Assembly (NCBI GenBank): GCA_002440625.1
Contig: DJUV01000109.1
Coordinates: 1-5,827, forward strand
Reading direction: 5' to 3'
From: Rhodobacteraceae bacterium UBA6273
GTDB lineage: Bacteria > Pseudomonadota > Alphaproteobacteria > Rhodobacterales > Rhodobacteraceae
Length of the DNA: 5,827 bases
A program made the translations under genes and the position numbers. The number at the start of each line of letters is the position of its first letter. Positions within the stretch are counted from its first letter, which is position 1. The notes under the pieces are model-generated. The model saw only the letters and a list, made by a program, of their open reading frames with translations. It was not told where the DNA came from and did no database searches. Of the stretch, positions 5,759 to 5,827 are shown piece after piece.

Positions 5759-5827
5759 TCAGGCCGGCAACAGCTCCGCTTCGGCGGCGAGGCTGTTCTG
5801 GCGCCGCTTCTCGGCGATCATGCCGGC
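5759..5827 (-). CDS. Possible 3' end of an unidentified upstream gene
   Basis: Reading leftward from the window edge, one frame encodes 22 residues (AGMIAEKRRQNSLAAEAELL, then PA) and stops with TGA at 5759-5761. The stop would be 5 nt before the ATG at 5753, an arrangement that suggests operon linkage to the EEP gene. The fragment is charged and hydrophilic, and I do not recognise it; it does not resemble the LeuD C-terminus I would expect if a leu cluster continued here. A competing frame through the same bases reads as the N-terminus of the EEP signal peptide, so either the two genes overlap or this frame is not coding. Confidence 0.4.
   Translation of the reverse strand, partial: AGMIAEKRRQNSLAAEAELLPA

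Noticed and set aside
5759..5827. The right-edge fragment as the end of leuD, completing a leu cluster.
   Set aside because: The 22 visible residues do not resemble the LeuD C-terminus, and the frame itself is uncertain.

Overview
The window is a GC-rich chromosomal segment with strong G/C preference at third codon positions. The LeuB sequence, the small-transporter and exported-phosphatase types, and a CGG-anticodon proline tRNA all fit an alphaproteobacterium, most likely of the Rhodobacterales (Rhodobacter/Paracoccus type). That placement is an inference from protein style, not a search result. I see no insertion sequence, phage gene, CRISPR array, plasmid function or other mobile-element signature.

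Layout from left to right. (1) 1-369, plus strand: the 3' end of an ATP-binding subunit of a peptide-type ABC importer, cut by the window edge. (2) 460-536, minus: a complete tRNA-Pro(CGG) with encoded CCA, lying tail-to-tail with the ABC gene. (3) 593-1564, minus: a ten-helix EamA/DMT permease of unknown substrate. (4) 1682-2788, minus: leuB, 3-isopropylmalate dehydrogenase, the one gene identified to exact function. (5) 2852-3745, minus: a LysR-type regulator. (6) 3746-3838: a relatively AT-rich divergent control region. (7) 3839-4705, plus: an atypical NAD(P)-binding extended-SDR/NmrA-like protein. (8) 4695-5753 (probably starting further upstream), minus: an exported endonuclease/exonuclease/phosphatase (EEP) family protein, overlapping the SDR gene by 11 bp at the stop codons. 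(9) 5759-5827, minus: a possible tail of another gene, cut by the window edge.

The clearest functional unit is the divergent LysR/SDR pair. The LysR protein probably controls the SDR gene from the shared 93-bp region, which contains a perfect GATAC-TTG-GTATC dyad and a T-N11-A candidate. LysR and leuB run the same way 63 bp apart, but leuB has its own Shine-Dalgarno sequence and a good -35 hexamer, so it is probably also transcribed alone. The DMT gene follows leuB after a 117-bp gap containing several GC-rich dyads.

Nothing here looks like a previously undescribed multi-gene system; the region is ordinary housekeeping and accessory metabolism. The points that deserve a second look are the EEP protein, where several family active-site positions appear changed and the apparent start truncates the signal peptide; the SDR protein, which has a Rossmann motif but no YxxxK where it is expected; and the LysR/SDR operator region.
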